Assembly: GCF_005860795.2 (NCBI RefSeq)
Contig: NZ_CP058350.1
Location: 684,001 to 748,000, forward strand
Direction: 5' to 3'
Length of the DNA: 64,000 nucleotides
Origin: Peteryoungia desertarenae
GTDB taxonomy: Bacteria; Pseudomonadota; Alphaproteobacteria; Rhizobiales; Rhizobiaceae
Position numbers and translations under genes: made by a program. Shown here piece after piece: positions 10,942-19,983 of the stretch. Numbering within the stretch: the stretch's first letter is position 1; every line of letters begins with the position of its first letter. The notes beneath the pieces are model-generated. The model did no database searches. It was not told the origin of the DNA and worked only from the letters and a program-made list of their open reading frames with translations.

Positions 10942-12033
10942 ATGCTCGATCGCTCTCTCCAGTCCATCCGAAGCTTTAGTCGCCACCTCACTCCGGGCGA
11001 TGCGACCCTATGGTTTCTGGCAGCGTTTCACACCCTTGTGCTCCTGTCTTTTATTCTGATAGCCGCCAGCCTGACCCCGGCCAACGCTTCCGAGACAAGC
11101 TGCACCGGACGGAATCTCCTTCTGGAACTGAAACAAGCTGATCCAGCCTTGCTTGCCGAAGCAGAAACCGAGGCGAGTGCCATACCGAATGGCAGAGGCA
11201 TCTTCTGGAAAGTTGAAAAGGACGGTGTTGAGCCTTCCTACCTCCTCGGCACGATGCATGTGACCGATCCGCGTGTCCTGCGGAAGCCGACCGGCGCCCG
11301 CGAAGCAGCCGCGGCGGCAGATGTGATCGTAATTGAGTCGGATGAAATCCTTGATGAGAGGAAGGCGGCCGCTGCACTATTGATGCATCCGGAATTGACC
11401 ATGTTCAGTGGCGGCGAGCGCATCAACGATTTTCTTTCCGAGGAGCAGGTTGGAATCCTCGAAGAAGGATTGAAGGAGCGCGGCCTCTCTTTGCTGGCGG
11501 TCTCCCGCATGAAACCATGGCTGATCGCAAGCTTTGTCGCGTTGCCGGCCTGCGAACTCGAACGCAAGGCCAATGGCGCGTCTTTCCTGGACAAACAGAT
11601 CGCAGAGGATGCGCTCAAGGCAGGCAAAGAGGTTGCCGGATTGGAAACCTTGGTTGAACAACTGCAAGCCATGGCGGCCCTGCCACTCGAATTCCACTTT
11701 CAGGCCCTGCTGGAAACCATCGCACTCGGTGAAAAGATGGACGACGTCATGGAGACCATGACCGAACTCTATCTGGCAGGTGAGATTGGCATGACCATGC
11801 CTATGCTGCGGGCCGTGACCAAGGAATACGCATCGGGCGATGACAATGGCTACGCAGCCTTTGAAAAGCGCATCATCACAGACCGCAACATTCTCATGGC
11901 AGAGCGAAGTCTGCAGCATCTGGAAGCAGGCAACGCCTTCATTGCGGTAGGAGCGCTTCATCTGCCGGGCGAACAGGGCCTTGTCGAACTGCTGCGACAG
12001 AAGGGATACAAAGTCACACTGGTTGGCGAATGA
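10942..12033 (+). CDS. TraB/GumN family protein, exported
   Basis: A 363-residue protein of the TraB/GumN (PrgY-like) family, members of which are proposed metal-dependent proteases or pheromone inhibitors. ATG at 10942 is preferred because AAGGGG lies six bases upstream; a GTG at 10897 is in frame but lacks such a site. The N-terminus has a long signal sequence or anchor (hydrophobic ~23-45) ending ANA before residue 50. The family motifs are YLLGTMHVTDPRV near the N-terminus and the C-terminal FIAVGALHLPGEQGLVELL, whose GxxH histidines are conserved. Its last 20 bases overlap the convergent DUF2867 gene. Confidence 0.88.
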   Translation: MLDRSLQSIRSFSRHLTPGDATLWFLAAFHTLVLLSFILIAASLTPANASETSCTGRNLLLELKQADPALLAEAETEASAIPNGRGIFWKVEKDGVEPSYLLGTMHVTDPRVLRKPTGAREAAAAADVIVIESDEILDERKAAAALLMHPELTMFSGGERINDFLSEEQVGILEEGLKERGLSLLAVSRMKPWLIASFVALPACELERKANGASFLDKQIAEDALKAGKEVAGLETLVEQLQAMAALPLEFHFQALLETIALGEKMDDVMETMTELYLAGEIGMTMPMLRAVTKEYASGDDNGYAAFEKRIITDRNILMAERSLQHLEAGNAFIAVGALHLPGEQGLVELLRQKGYKVTLVGE

Positions 12034-12514
12034 CCATCTGTGCAGCAAGAAAACGCCTCAGAAAGCTTCGAACGATCAGCCGATGAAATGGCGTAACGAC
12101 GAAGATATAGATGCGACCGAACAGGTTGTGTCTTTTTACCAAGGTTGTCACCCTCACCCTCTGTCGACCTCCCGAGATCTTTTCAACAGAGATCAGGATC
12201 CTGAAATCAAGATGCCAGTCATCAAAGCCGAGCAGCGCCTGATCGCCGGTCGAGGCCAGAAGGGGAAAGCCACCGATGCTTTCCCGACCCGTCATCTTCA
12301 GTTCGGCTGACTTCAAACCGACCAGGCTGACGATGCGATTGCGAAAAGCAAGAAGTGTACGAACCCAACGCGGCACATCACCGAACATGGATTTCGCTAC
12401 ATCCAATGCGACCAGATCTACGCGCGAGACACTTACAGCGTAACTGTCGGCCCAGTCTCCCGCAGGCAGGTCAGGATGCGGCAGCCGAACCTCAAGGCTT
12501 TCCACCGCACCCAT
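12014..12514 (-). CDS. DUF2867 domain-containing protein
   Basis: A 166-residue cytoplasmic protein resembling the DUF2867 family: DWADSYAVSV near the start, MFGDVPRWVRTLLAFRNRIV in the middle, DDWHLDFRI, and the C-terminal VTTLVKRHNLFGRIYIF with PFHRLIVRSFL. The family has no established function. ATG at 12514 is chosen because GGAG lies seven bases upstream and the family begins about there; the frame stays open to 12628, overlapping the b561 gene. It starts 23 bases after the cytochrome b561 stop and is probably cotranscribed. Its 3' end overlaps the TraB/GumN gene by 20 bases. Confidence 0.8.
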   Translation of the reverse strand: MGAVESLEVRLPHPDLPAGDWADSYAVSVSRVDLVALDVAKSMFGDVPRWVRTLLAFRNRIVSLVGLKSAELKMTGRESIGGFPLLASTGDQALLGFDDWHLDFRILISVEKISGGRQRVRVTTLVKRHNLFGRIYIFVVTPFHRLIVRSFLRRFLAAQMVIRQPV

Positions 12515-12537
12515 CTGTAATCTCCGTCTCGTTGCCG

Positions 12538-13035
12538 CTAACCACGGGTCATCCGACCTGCAACCGGGCTCTTCCAATAAAACTGATGTACCACAAGGGC
12601 AGCGATATGCGCTGCGATCAATAGCCACATGAGGCTCTTCAACGGACCACCATGGACGAAACCTGCGGTCTCGTTGGCGAAATAGTAGGCGCCGATACCG
12701 CTCAGCGGAAGCAGGAAGAACAATACATAGAAGCTGCCATGTGCGACTTTGGCAGCCAATTGGGCAATGGCCGGCTCTTCCACCGGCGCTAGCGGCGCAC
12801 CCTGCTTTAACCGCAGCGCCAGGCGGACAATGCCAAGACAGAGCACCGCGATCCCGACATAGGCATGGATATTGGCAAAGGTCAGATCCTCGGCAGAGGG
12901 CACCTCGCCTCGTTCATAGGCCTCTGCCACCTCCTCCATCGCCTCGGCGAAGATGAGATTGAACAGGATGAGCAGGGCCATCAGCCAATGCAGGGCTTTC
13001 TGCGGAATCGAAAAGGAGGTTGGAGCGACAGCCAT
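12538..13035 (-). CDS. Cytochrome b561 family membrane protein
   Basis: A 165-residue four-helix membrane cytochrome of the prokaryotic b561 (CybB-like) type, which moves electrons in the inner membrane, in some relatives from quinol to superoxide. Helices lie at about 14-32, 53-74, 95-120 and 135-155. Likely heme-ligand histidines are H16 (ALHWLMA), H57 (NIHAYVG), H99, H143 and H150 (AAHIAALVVHQFYW). ATG at 13035 (MAVAPTSF) gives the usual family N-terminus, and AAAGG lies upstream. A longer frame starts at 13083 but adds non-family residues. It precedes the DUF2867 gene. Confidence 0.88.
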   Translation of the reverse strand: MAVAPTSFSIPQKALHWLMALLILFNLIFAEAMEEVAEAYERGEVPSAEDLTFANIHAYVGIAVLCLGIVRLALRLKQGAPLAPVEEPAIAQLAAKVAHGSFYVLFFLLPLSGIGAYYFANETAGFVHGGPLKSLMWLLIAAHIAALVVHQFYWKSPVAGRMTRG

Positions 13036-13087
13036 GGGGTTTTTGCCTTTTGTCAGGTGAATGGGAAGGCATTGCCTTGGCATGATA

Positions 13088-13120
13088 AAGGCCGCCGCAT
13101 GAGGAACAAGCGACGGCCTT
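13088..13120 (-). terminator. Terminator of the mdh-suc-lpdA block
   Basis: On the minus strand AAGGCCG and CGGCCTT pair, with a further CGC/GCG pair inside, and the hairpin is followed by TTTATC. It lies about 46 bases beyond the lpdA stop codon. Confidence 0.65.
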
Positions 13121-13166
13121 CAACCTTACCGAAATATAATAATTGACCTATGTCAGGTCGCCTGCA

Positions 13167-14573
13167 TCACATGTGCAGCGGTTTGAAGAAGGTCGCGAGT
13201 GCTGCTTCCTTCACGGCTTCAGACATGGTCGGATGCGCGTGGCAGGTGCGGCCGAGATCTTCCGAGGAACCGCCAAATTCCATCAGCACGGCAGCCTCGT
13301 GGATCATCTCCCCGGCACCGAGGCCGATGATATGGACACCGAGAACCCGATCCGTGTCCTTGTCGGCGAGAACCTTGACGAAACCGTCGGAGGCGAGCAT
13401 GGCGCGGGCGCGGCCGTTTGCCGTGAACGGGAACTTGCCGACCTTATAGGCAACGCCTGCAGCCTTCAGCTCTTCCTCGGTCTTGCCGACGGAAGCCACT
13501 TCCGGCTGGGTGTAGACGACACCCGGGATGACGTCATAGTTCACATGGCCATGCTGGCCGGCGAGGATTTCGGCGAGTGCCACGCCCTCGTCTTCCGCCT
13601 TGTGAGCAAGCATCGGGCCCTTGACCACGTCACCGATGGCATAGATGCCGGCGACATTGGTGCGGTAGTGGCCGTCGATCTCGACGCGGCCACGATTATC
13701 AAGCGCAACACCGGCTTCTTCGAGGCCGAGACCAGATGTGTAGGGCTTGCGGCCGGTGGCGACGAGCACGACGTCGGCGTCGAGCGTCTGGGCTTCGCCG
13801 CCTTTGACCGGCTCGAACGTGACCTTGGCGCCATCACCGGACTTGAGCACACCGGTGACCTTGGCGCCGAGATTGAATTCCATGCCCTGCTTGGCAAGGA
13901 TGCGCTGGAACTGCTTGGAGACTTCGCCGTCCATGCCGCCGAGGATCGTGTCGAGATATTCGACGACGGTCACCTTGGCACCAAGGCGCGACCATACCGA
14001 GCCGAGCTCGAGGCCGATGACACCGCCGCCGACGACGATCATCTTGGCGGGGACCTTTTCGAGGGCAATACCGCCGGTCGAGGACACGATGACCTTCTCG
14101 TCGATCTCGACGGCAACACCCGGAATGCCGGCAACGTCGGAGCCAGTGGCAATGACAATGTTCCTGGTTTCGAGAACCTGGACCTCACCGGCATCGTTGG
14201 TGACCTGCACCTTGCCCGCGCCGAGGATCTTGCCGGTGCCCTGGAGTCCGTCGATCTTGTTCTTCTTGAACAGGAAGGAGACGCCCTCGACGTTCGACTT
14301 CACAGTCGCGTCCTTGTGCGCCATCATCTTGGAAAGGTTCAGCGTCGGTGCGCCGACTTCGACACCAAGATCAGCCATCCCATGGGCAGCATGGTGGAAG
14401 ACTTCCGACGCATGCAGCAGGGCTTTGGACGGGATGCAGCCGATATTGAGGCAGGTGCCGCCATAGGTCTGGCGCTTTTCAACGACGGCAACCTTCATGC
14501 CAAGCTGAGCCGCCTTGATCGCGCAGACATAACCGCCGGGGCCGCTGCCGATTACCACTACATCATAAGCCAT
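13167..14573 (-). CDS. lpdA: Dihydrolipoyl dehydrogenase (E3 of 2-oxoglutarate dehydrogenase)
   Basis: This flavoprotein disulfide reductase (468 residues) reoxidises dihydrolipoamide on the E2 subunit and makes NADH. It has the FAD fold [15 protein letters not shown] (~9-23), the redox pair C41 and C46 in [12 protein letters not shown], the NAD fold [12 protein letters not shown] and the catalytic HAHPTMSEA near the C-terminus. ATG at 14573 ([11 protein letters not shown]) is the family start, with AAAGGA upstream; the open frame extends 18 codons further without similarity. Position in the sucAB operon indicates it serves 2-oxoglutarate dehydrogenase. Confidence 0.96.
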   Translation of the reverse strand: MAYDVVVIGSGPGGYVCAIKAAQLGMKVAVVEKRQTYGGTCLNIGCIPSKALLHASEVFHHAAHGMADLGVEVGAPTLNLSKMMAHKDATVKSNVEGVSFLFKKNKIDGLQGTGKILGAGKVQVTNDAGEVQVLETRNIVIATGSDVAGIPGVAVEIDEKVIVSSTGGIALEKVPAKMIVVGGGVIGLELGSVWSRLGAKVTVVEYLDTILGGMDGEVSKQFQRILAKQGMEFNLGAKVTGVLKSGDGAKVTFEPVKGGEAQTLDADVVLVATGRKPYTSGLGLEEAGVALDNRGRVEIDGHYRTNVAGIYAIGDVVKGPMLAHKAEDEGVALAEILAGQHGHVNYDVIPGVVYTQPEVASVGKTEEELKAAGVAYKVGKFPFTANGRARAMLASDGFVKVLADKDTDRVLGVHIIGLGAGEMIHEAAVLMEFGGSSEDLGRTCHAHPTMSEAVKEAALATFFKPLHM

Positions 14574-14608
14574 CAGTTCGTTCCTTTGCCTGTTTTGCAG
14601 ACTGCCCG

Positions 14609-15109
14609 TCACATCTTGGACGCGCATTGTTTGAATTCGAAGACATCCCAGGGACCGACGTCCAGCGCCTTGCCCGCTGCGGATGACAGGATGGCCGGGC
14701 CAAAGCCCGGCAATAGAAGCGCATCGGGCGCATCAGCGCCTTCAGGCGGCAGAAGATCGACATGGCCAATCTTCACATCGATGCTGTAGATGATGCCCTT
14801 CCAGACGGTGCAGGCGTTGATCGTCTCACCGGTCACGTCGCCCTCGGGGCAGTTGTTCATCAGCATGCCGATAGGCCGGTCAAGCTCTGGATCATAAAGC
14901 ACGCGCCCGTCCAGCGTCACTCCGGCAATCGTGGTGGTAAACCCATGGGTGACCGGCGTGTTCTCGCCGCTGGCGGCGGCAAAGACCAGCTCGACCCCGG
15001 TTTCGGCTTCGCGATAAATGGCTTTTTCGATCAGGCACTCAGCGGCAGACGCCGCGTGAGAGAACGCGAGCGTTGCAAGAAGAACGATTGCTCCTGACGA
15101 CGAGCCCAT
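14609..15109 (-). CDS. Exported protein of unknown function in the sucAB-lpdA operon
   Basis: I do not recognise the family. The 166-residue product has a signal peptide (hydrophobic ~6-20, likely cleavage after SHAASA at residue ~22), so the mature protein is probably periplasmic. Four cysteines in the mature part (ECLIEK, NNCPEG, NACTVW and FKQCASKM) could form disulfides. ATG at 15109 is chosen because AGG lies six bases upstream; the frame also has a TTG at 15121. It sits between a MAPEG gene (8-base gap) and lpdA (35-base gap), so it is very likely part of the TCA operon. Confidence 0.75.
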   Translation of the reverse strand: MGSSSGAIVLLATLAFSHAASAAECLIEKAIYREAETGVELVFAAASGENTPVTHGFTTTIAGVTLDGRVLYDPELDRPIGMLMNNCPEGDVTGETINACTVWKGIIYSIDVKIGHVDLLPPEGADAPDALLLPGFGPAILSSAAGKALDVGPWDVFEFKQCASKM

Positions 15110-15117
15110 GCCCCACC

Positions 15118-15531
15118 TCAAAACACGAGCGCGAGGAACATCAGGCCGAGACCGGCCATCGTGCCGAGCCAGACGAGCGAACGGATATAGGGGATGCCGG
15201 CCAGATAGAGAGGATAGTAGATAATTCGCCCGACGAACCAGATGACGGCTCCGGTGAGGCCGAGGCCGGATGTTTCACCGCTGAAAAGCAGCCCTGCTGC
15301 AAGCGCGACGAAGGCCGGATAGGTTTCACGGAAATTCGATGACGCCCGAGCAGCGCGACCGGCGAACTTCCCCGCCGGCTGCTGGTTGCTATCACGAGGG
15401 CCGGCGTTCCACTCCGTACCCAACTCCTTGGTGGCGAGCATGCCCTGGAGGAGGACATGCGCCACCAGCAGGACCACGCTCCAGGCAAGGAGCAGGACAA
15501 GCGGAGAGGCGGACGCGGATACCGGCTCCAT
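15118..15531 (-). CDS. MAPEG family membrane protein
   Basis: A 137-residue protein with four predicted transmembrane helices (about 8-30, 64-85, 88-108 and 115-136), matching MAPEG proteins such as glutathione-dependent enzymes and their bacterial relatives. The stretch RASSNFRETYPAFVALA with a conserved Arg/Asn/Glu group, and GRIIYYPLYLAGIPYIRS, are typical of the small bacterial MAPEG group. Substrate is unknown. It lies 12 bases after sucB and 8 before the exported unknown protein. Confidence 0.85.
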   Translation of the reverse strand: MEPVSASASPLVLLLAWSVVLLVAHVLLQGMLATKELGTEWNAGPRDSNQQPAGKFAGRAARASSNFRETYPAFVALAAGLLFSGETSGLGLTGAVIWFVGRIIYYPLYLAGIPYIRSLVWLGTMAGLGLMFLALVF

Positions 15532-15543
15532 CGAGAGGTCTCC

Positions 15544-16773
15544 TTAGAGATCGAGGACCAGGCGCTCCGGATCCTCAAGGCTTTCCTTGACGCGAACGAG
15601 GAAGGTAACAGCTTCCTTGCCGTCGACGATACGGTGATCGTAGGAGAGCGCCAGATACATCATCGGACGAATGACGATCTGTCCGCCAACGACGACCGGA
15701 CGATCCTGGATCTTGTGCATGCCGAGGATGCCCGACTGCGGTGCATTCAGGATCGGCGAGGACATCAGCGAGCCGTAGACGCCACCGTTCGAGATGGTGA
15801 AGGTGCCGCCCTGCATGTCGGCCATCGACAGCTGACCGTCACGGGCTGCCTTGCCGAGGCGACCGATTTCCTTCTCGATTTCGGCGATCGACATCTGGTC
15901 GGCATCGCGCACGACCGGAACCACGAGACCCTTGTCCGTGCCGACGGCAACGCCGACATGGCAGTAGTTCTTGTAGATGATGTCGGTGCCGTCGATTTCG
16001 GCATTGACGGCCGGCAGTTCCTTCAGCGCATGCGTGACGGCCTTGGTGAAGAAGCCCATGAAGCCGAGCTTCACGCCATGCTTCTTCTCGAAGATGTCCT
16101 TGTAGCGGTTGCGCAGGTCCATAACCGCCTTCATGTCCACCTCATTATAGGTGGTGAGCATGGCAGCCGTGTTCTGGGCGTCCTTGAGGCGCTTGGCGAT
16201 CGTCTGGCGCAGGCGGGTCATCTTGACGCGCTCTTCGCGCGAGGCGTCGTCAGCCGACGAAGCCGGGCGCGGTGCAGCCGGGGCAGCGGCAGGTGCCGGA
16301 GCGGAGCTGCCCTTGGCGATTGCGGCAAGAACGTCACCCTTCAGCACCTGGCCACGCTTGCCGGAACCGTCGACGTCGGCGGTCGAAATGTTGTTGTCGG
16401 CAGCAAGCTTGGCGGCAGCCGGGGCGGCCGGCATGGCGGATGGAGCAGCCGGAGCAGCGGCGGCCGGAGCAGGCGCTGCAGCGGGAGCCGGTGCTGCGGC
16501 AGGCGCCGGAGCAGACGCACCGGCAGAACCGGCTGCACCTTCGGCGATCTGGCCAAGCAGGGCACCAAGACCAACGGTTTCGCCGTTTTGGGCAACGATT
16601 TCCGTCAGAACGCCGGAGGCTGGAGCGGGAACCTCAACAGTGACCTTGTCGGTTTCCAGTTCCACGATGGGTTCGTCAGCCTTGACGGTGTCACCGACCT
16701 TCTTGAACCAGGTGCCGACAGTGGCTTCGCTGACGGATTCGCCGAGGGTGGGTACGCGGATTTCAGTGGCCAT
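15544..16773 (-). CDS. sucB: Dihydrolipoyllysine succinyltransferase (E2 of 2-oxoglutarate dehydrogenase)
   Basis: The E2 core transfers succinyl groups from lipoamide to CoA. The 409 residues hold an N-terminal lipoyl domain with lipoylated K43 in [13 protein letters not shown], a long Ala/Pro linker (~82-125), a peripheral-subunit-binding domain (~128-165) and the catalytic domain ending with the DHRIVDG motif. ATG at 16773 ([13 protein letters not shown]) is the family start. The open frame runs 16 codons further up without similarity. It follows sucA by 57 bases. Confidence 0.97.
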   Translation of the reverse strand: MATEIRVPTLGESVSEATVGTWFKKVGDTVKADEPIVELETDKVTVEVPAPASGVLTEIVAQNGETVGLGALLGQIAEGAAGSAGASAPAPAAAPAPAAAPAPAAAAPAAPSAMPAAPAAAKLAADNNISTADVDGSGKRGQVLKGDVLAAIAKGSSAPAPAAAPAAPRPASSADDASREERVKMTRLRQTIAKRLKDAQNTAAMLTTYNEVDMKAVMDLRNRYKDIFEKKHGVKLGFMGFFTKAVTHALKELPAVNAEIDGTDIIYKNYCHVGVAVGTDKGLVVPVVRDADQMSIAEIEKEIGRLGKAARDGQLSMADMQGGTFTISNGGVYGSLMSSPILNAPQSGILGMHKIQDRPVVVGGQIVIRPMMYLALSYDHRIVDGKEAVTFLVRVKESLEDPERLVLDL

Positions 16774-16830
16774 GATCTCAATTCCGTTGATCAGAGAACG
16801 TTTCAGTCTGGGAGAATGCAACCGGGTGGA

Positions 16831-19818
16831 TCAACCGCCCAGCGCGTCCTCCAGGAAGGCTTCGAGCTGGGCGAGGTGTTTCGACATCAGGCCCGTTGCC
16901 GGCGAGGCGGCAGCCGGGCGACCGGTGTAGCGCACGCGCTGGTACTTGGCGTCGATATGGGCAAGCACCCATTCCAGATACGGATCGATGAACGACCAGG
17001 CGCCCATGTTCTTCGGCTCTTCCTGGCACCAGACCATCTCCGCATTGCGGAAGCGGCTGAGCTCGTTGATGAGCGCCTTGGCCGGGAAAGGATAGAGCTG
17101 TTCGATGCGCAGCAGGTAGATATCGTCGATGCCGCGCTTTTCACGCTCTTCAAGCAGGTCGTAATAGACCTTACCAGAGCAGATCACGACGCGACGGATC
17201 TTCGCATCCTTCTGCAGCTTGATCGGGCCGTCCTTGATCACCTCGGCATCATCCCACAGCAGACGGTGGAACGAGCTTTCGCCGCCCATTTCGGCCAGGC
17301 TCGACGTCGCACGCTTGTGACGCAGAAGCGACTTCGGAGTCATCAGGATGAGCGGCTTGCGGAAGTCACGCTTCACCTGACGACGCAGAATGTGGAAGTA
17401 GTTGGCCGGCGTCGTGCAATAGGCAACCTGCATATTGTCTTCCGCACATAGCTGCAGGAAGCGCTCCAGGCGCGCCGACGAATGCTCCGGCCCCTGCCCT
17501 TCATAGCCATGCGGCAACAGGCAGACGAGACCGGACATACGCAGCCACTTGCGTTCACCCGATGAAATGAACTGGTCGAACACGACCTGTGCACCATTGG
17601 CGAAGTCACCGAACTGGGCTTCCCAGAGTGTCAGCGCATTCGGACGGGCCAGCGAGTAGCCGTATTCGAAGCCAAGGACCGCCTCTTCCGAAAGCATCGA
17701 GTTGATGACTTCGTAACGGGCCTGGTTGGGCGCAAGGTTGGCAAGCGGGATGTAGCGCTCTTCGGTCTCCTGATCGTAGAGAACCGAATGACGCTGACTG
17801 AAGGTGCCGCGTTCACAGTCCTGGCCAGACAGACGGATCTTGTGGCCTTCGACAGCCAACGAGCCGAAAGCGAGTGCCTCCGCCATCGCCCAGTCGATCC
17901 CCTCACCGCTTTCGATCATCTGCGCACGGTTGTCCATGAAGCGCTGAATGGTGCGATGTGCCTTGAAACCGTCAGGAATCGTCGACAGCTTCCGCCCGAT
18001 TTCCTTGAGTTGCTTCATCGGCACTGCGGTCTTGCCGCGACGCTGCTCATCGGCATTGTCGGCCGTGCGAAGACCGGACCATGCTCCATCGAGCCAGTCC
18101 GCCTTGTTGGGCTTGTAGCTCTGGCCGGCCTCGAACTCCTGTTCGAGATGGGCGCGCCAGTCGGCCTTCATCTTTTCAAGTTCGCCTTCGGTGATCAAAC
18201 CCTCAGCGATCAGCCGCTCGCCATAGATCTGGACGACGGTCTTGTGCGCCCGGATCTCCTTGTACATCTTCGGCTGCGTGAACGCGGGCTCATCGCCTTC
18301 GTTGTGTCCAAAGCGGCGATAGCAGAACATGTCAACCACGACCGGCTTGTGGAACTTCATCCGGTACTCGGTCGCGATCTTGGCTGCGTAGACGACCGCT
18401 TCCGGATCATCGCCGTTGACGTGGAAGATCGGCGCCTCGATCATCTTGGCGACGTCGGACGGATAAGGCGACGAACGCGAAAAGGCCGGATTGGTGGTAA
18501 AGCCGATCTGGTTGTTGATGATGAAGTGCATCGTGCCGGCGACGCGGTGTCCACGCAGACCGGAAAGCCCGAGTATTTCGGCAACGACGCCCTGACCCGC
18601 GAATGCCGCATCGCCGTGCAGCAGCAGCGGGAGAACCTTGGCGCGCTCCTTGAGCGGAACGATGTCCCCCTCCCACACCTTCGCAATCTGGTCCTGCTTG
18701 GCGCGGGCCTTGCCCATCACGACAGGATTGACGATTTCAAGGTGGGACGGGTTTGCGGTGAGCGACAGGTGAACCTTGTTGCCGTCGAATTCGCGGTCAG
18801 ACGATGCACCAAGGTGATACTTCACGTCCCCCGAGCCTTCGACCTCGTCTGGTTTGAACGAGCCGCCCTTGAACTCGTGGAAGATGGCGCGATGCGGCTT
18901 GCCCATGACCTGGGAAAGAACATTGAGACGTCCACGATGGGCCATGCCGAGAACGATCTCTTCCAGACCGTCCTGACCGCCGCGCTTGATGATCTGCTCA
19001 AGAGCCGGAATGAGCGACTCGCCACCATCCAGGCCGAAGCGCTTGGTTCCCTTGTACTTGACATCGATGAACTGTTCGAAGCCTTCCGCCTCGATCAGCT
19101 TCTGAAGGATGGCCTTCTTGCCGTTCGGCGTAAAGTCAACGCCCTTGTCCGGCCCTTCGATCCGTTCCTGAATCCAGGACTTTTCCTCCGGATTGGAAAT
19201 ATGCATGAACTCGACACCGAGCGTCGAGCAATAGGTCCGCTGCAGGATCTCCAGCATTTCGCGGATTGTCGCATATTCGAGACCGAGCACGTTATCGATG
19301 AAGATCTTGCGATCATAGTCAGCTTCCGAGAAGCCGTAAGCGGTCGGCGACAGTTCATTATAGTCTTCGACTGGTGCAGCCAGTCCGAGCGGGTCGAGCT
19401 TGGCATGCAGGTGGCCGCGCATGCGATAGGCACGGATCATCATGATGGCGCGCACGCTGTCGCGCGTCGCCTGCAGCACCTCGGCTTCCGAAATGGTCTG
19501 ACCGGCGGCTTCGGCCTTCGCCTTCACCTTGGTCTCGACTGCCTTTTCGATCTTGCCCCAGTTGCCGTCCAGTGCTGATACCAGTTCGCCACCTTCGGCA
19601 ATCGGCCAGTTGCTGCGGCGCCAGGACGCGCCCGAGGCAGCTTTCTTGACGTCAGACGGATTATCGGCCAGCGCCTTGAAAAAGGCCTGCCATTCAGCAG
19701 AGACCGAGGAGGGATCCTCCTCATAGCGCGCATGGAGCTGTTCAATATAGGCTGCGTTCGATCCGTCCAGGAAGGACGTGATCAGGAACTGCTCGTTGGC
19801 TTCTTGCCTACCCATCAT
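16831..19818 (-). CDS. sucA: 2-oxoglutarate dehydrogenase E1 component
   Basis: The thiamine-diphosphate-dependent E1 (995 residues) decarboxylates 2-oxoglutarate and succinylates the E2 lipoyl group. It starts MMGRQEANEQFLITSFLDG with the E2-binding N-terminal helix. Further on are GMAHRGRLNVL, the ThDP-binding GDAAFAGQGVVAE, and RRFGHNEGDEPAFTQP. Length is normal for rhizobial SucA. Either of two adjacent ATG codons may start it; the first is used. A 165-base gap with a strong hairpin separates it from sucD. Confidence 0.98.
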   Translation of the reverse strand: MMGRQEANEQFLITSFLDGSNAAYIEQLHARYEEDPSSVSAEWQAFFKALADNPSDVKKAASGASWRRSNWPIAEGGELVSALDGNWGKIEKAVETKVKAKAEAAGQTISEAEVLQATRDSVRAIMMIRAYRMRGHLHAKLDPLGLAAPVEDYNELSPTAYGFSEADYDRKIFIDNVLGLEYATIREMLEILQRTYCSTLGVEFMHISNPEEKSWIQERIEGPDKGVDFTPNGKKAILQKLIEAEGFEQFIDVKYKGTKRFGLDGGESLIPALEQIIKRGGQDGLEEIVLGMAHRGRLNVLSQVMGKPHRAIFHEFKGGSFKPDEVEGSGDVKYHLGASSDREFDGNKVHLSLTANPSHLEIVNPVVMGKARAKQDQIAKVWEGDIVPLKERAKVLPLLLHGDAAFAGQGVVAEILGLSGLRGHRVAGTMHFIINNQIGFTTNPAFSRSSPYPSDVAKMIEAPIFHVNGDDPEAVVYAAKIATEYRMKFHKPVVVDMFCYRRFGHNEGDEPAFTQPKMYKEIRAHKTVVQIYGERLIAEGLITEGELEKMKADWRAHLEQEFEAGQSYKPNKADWLDGAWSGLRTADNADEQRRGKTAVPMKQLKEIGRKLSTIPDGFKAHRTIQRFMDNRAQMIESGEGIDWAMAEALAFGSLAVEGHKIRLSGQDCERGTFSQRHSVLYDQETEERYIPLANLAPNQARYEVINSMLSEEAVLGFEYGYSLARPNALTLWEAQFGDFANGAQVVFDQFISSGERKWLRMSGLVCLLPHGYEGQGPEHSSARLERFLQLCAEDNMQVAYCTTPANYFHILRRQVKRDFRKPLILMTPKSLLRHKRATSSLAEMGGESSFHRLLWDDAEVIKDGPIKLQKDAKIRRVVICSGKVYYDLLEEREKRGIDDIYLLRIEQLYPFPAKALINELSRFRNAEMVWCQEEPKNMGAWSFIDPYLEWVLAHIDAKYQRVRYTGRPAAASPATGLMSKHLAQLEAFLEDALGG

Positions 19819-19927
19819 GTTTCGCGAGCCTTTCAGCCCGCCTCCCGACTTTAAGTGTTAGCCGGATGCCCGGCCTGCCGCTCTGATCGCGCGAAAGCGC
19901 TAAATTCCATATGCCTGATATGCAGAT

Positions 19928-19964
19928 CCAGGCGGACCATTGCGATGCGCAATCCTCCGCCTGG
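19928..19964 (-). promoter_or_regulatory. Two-stage hairpin between sucD and sucA
   Basis: CCAGGCGG (19928-19935) pairs with CCGCCTGG (19957-19964), and inside it ATTGCG (19939-19944) pairs with CGCAAT (19948-19953) across a three-base loop, with a three-by-three internal loop. There is no T-run on either side, so it is not a simple terminator. It may act as an RNA processing or stability element that sets the ratio of sucCD to sucAB transcript. Confidence 0.5.
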
Positions 19965-19983
19965 CATTTCAAAGTTCAGTGTC

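Noticed and set aside
13145..13159. Inverted repeat GACCT-ATGTC-AGGTC after lpdA
   Set aside because: The arms are only five bases long and a better terminator lies 25 bases further on.
16430..16530. Repetitive GC-rich tract as a DNA repeat
   Set aside because: It encodes the Ala/Pro linker of SucB; the repetition comes from the protein sequence.
15457..17451. 664-codon open frame opposite sucB and sucA
   Set aside because: It includes Gly/Arg runs that mirror the Ala/Pro linker of SucB on the other strand, so it is not a gene.
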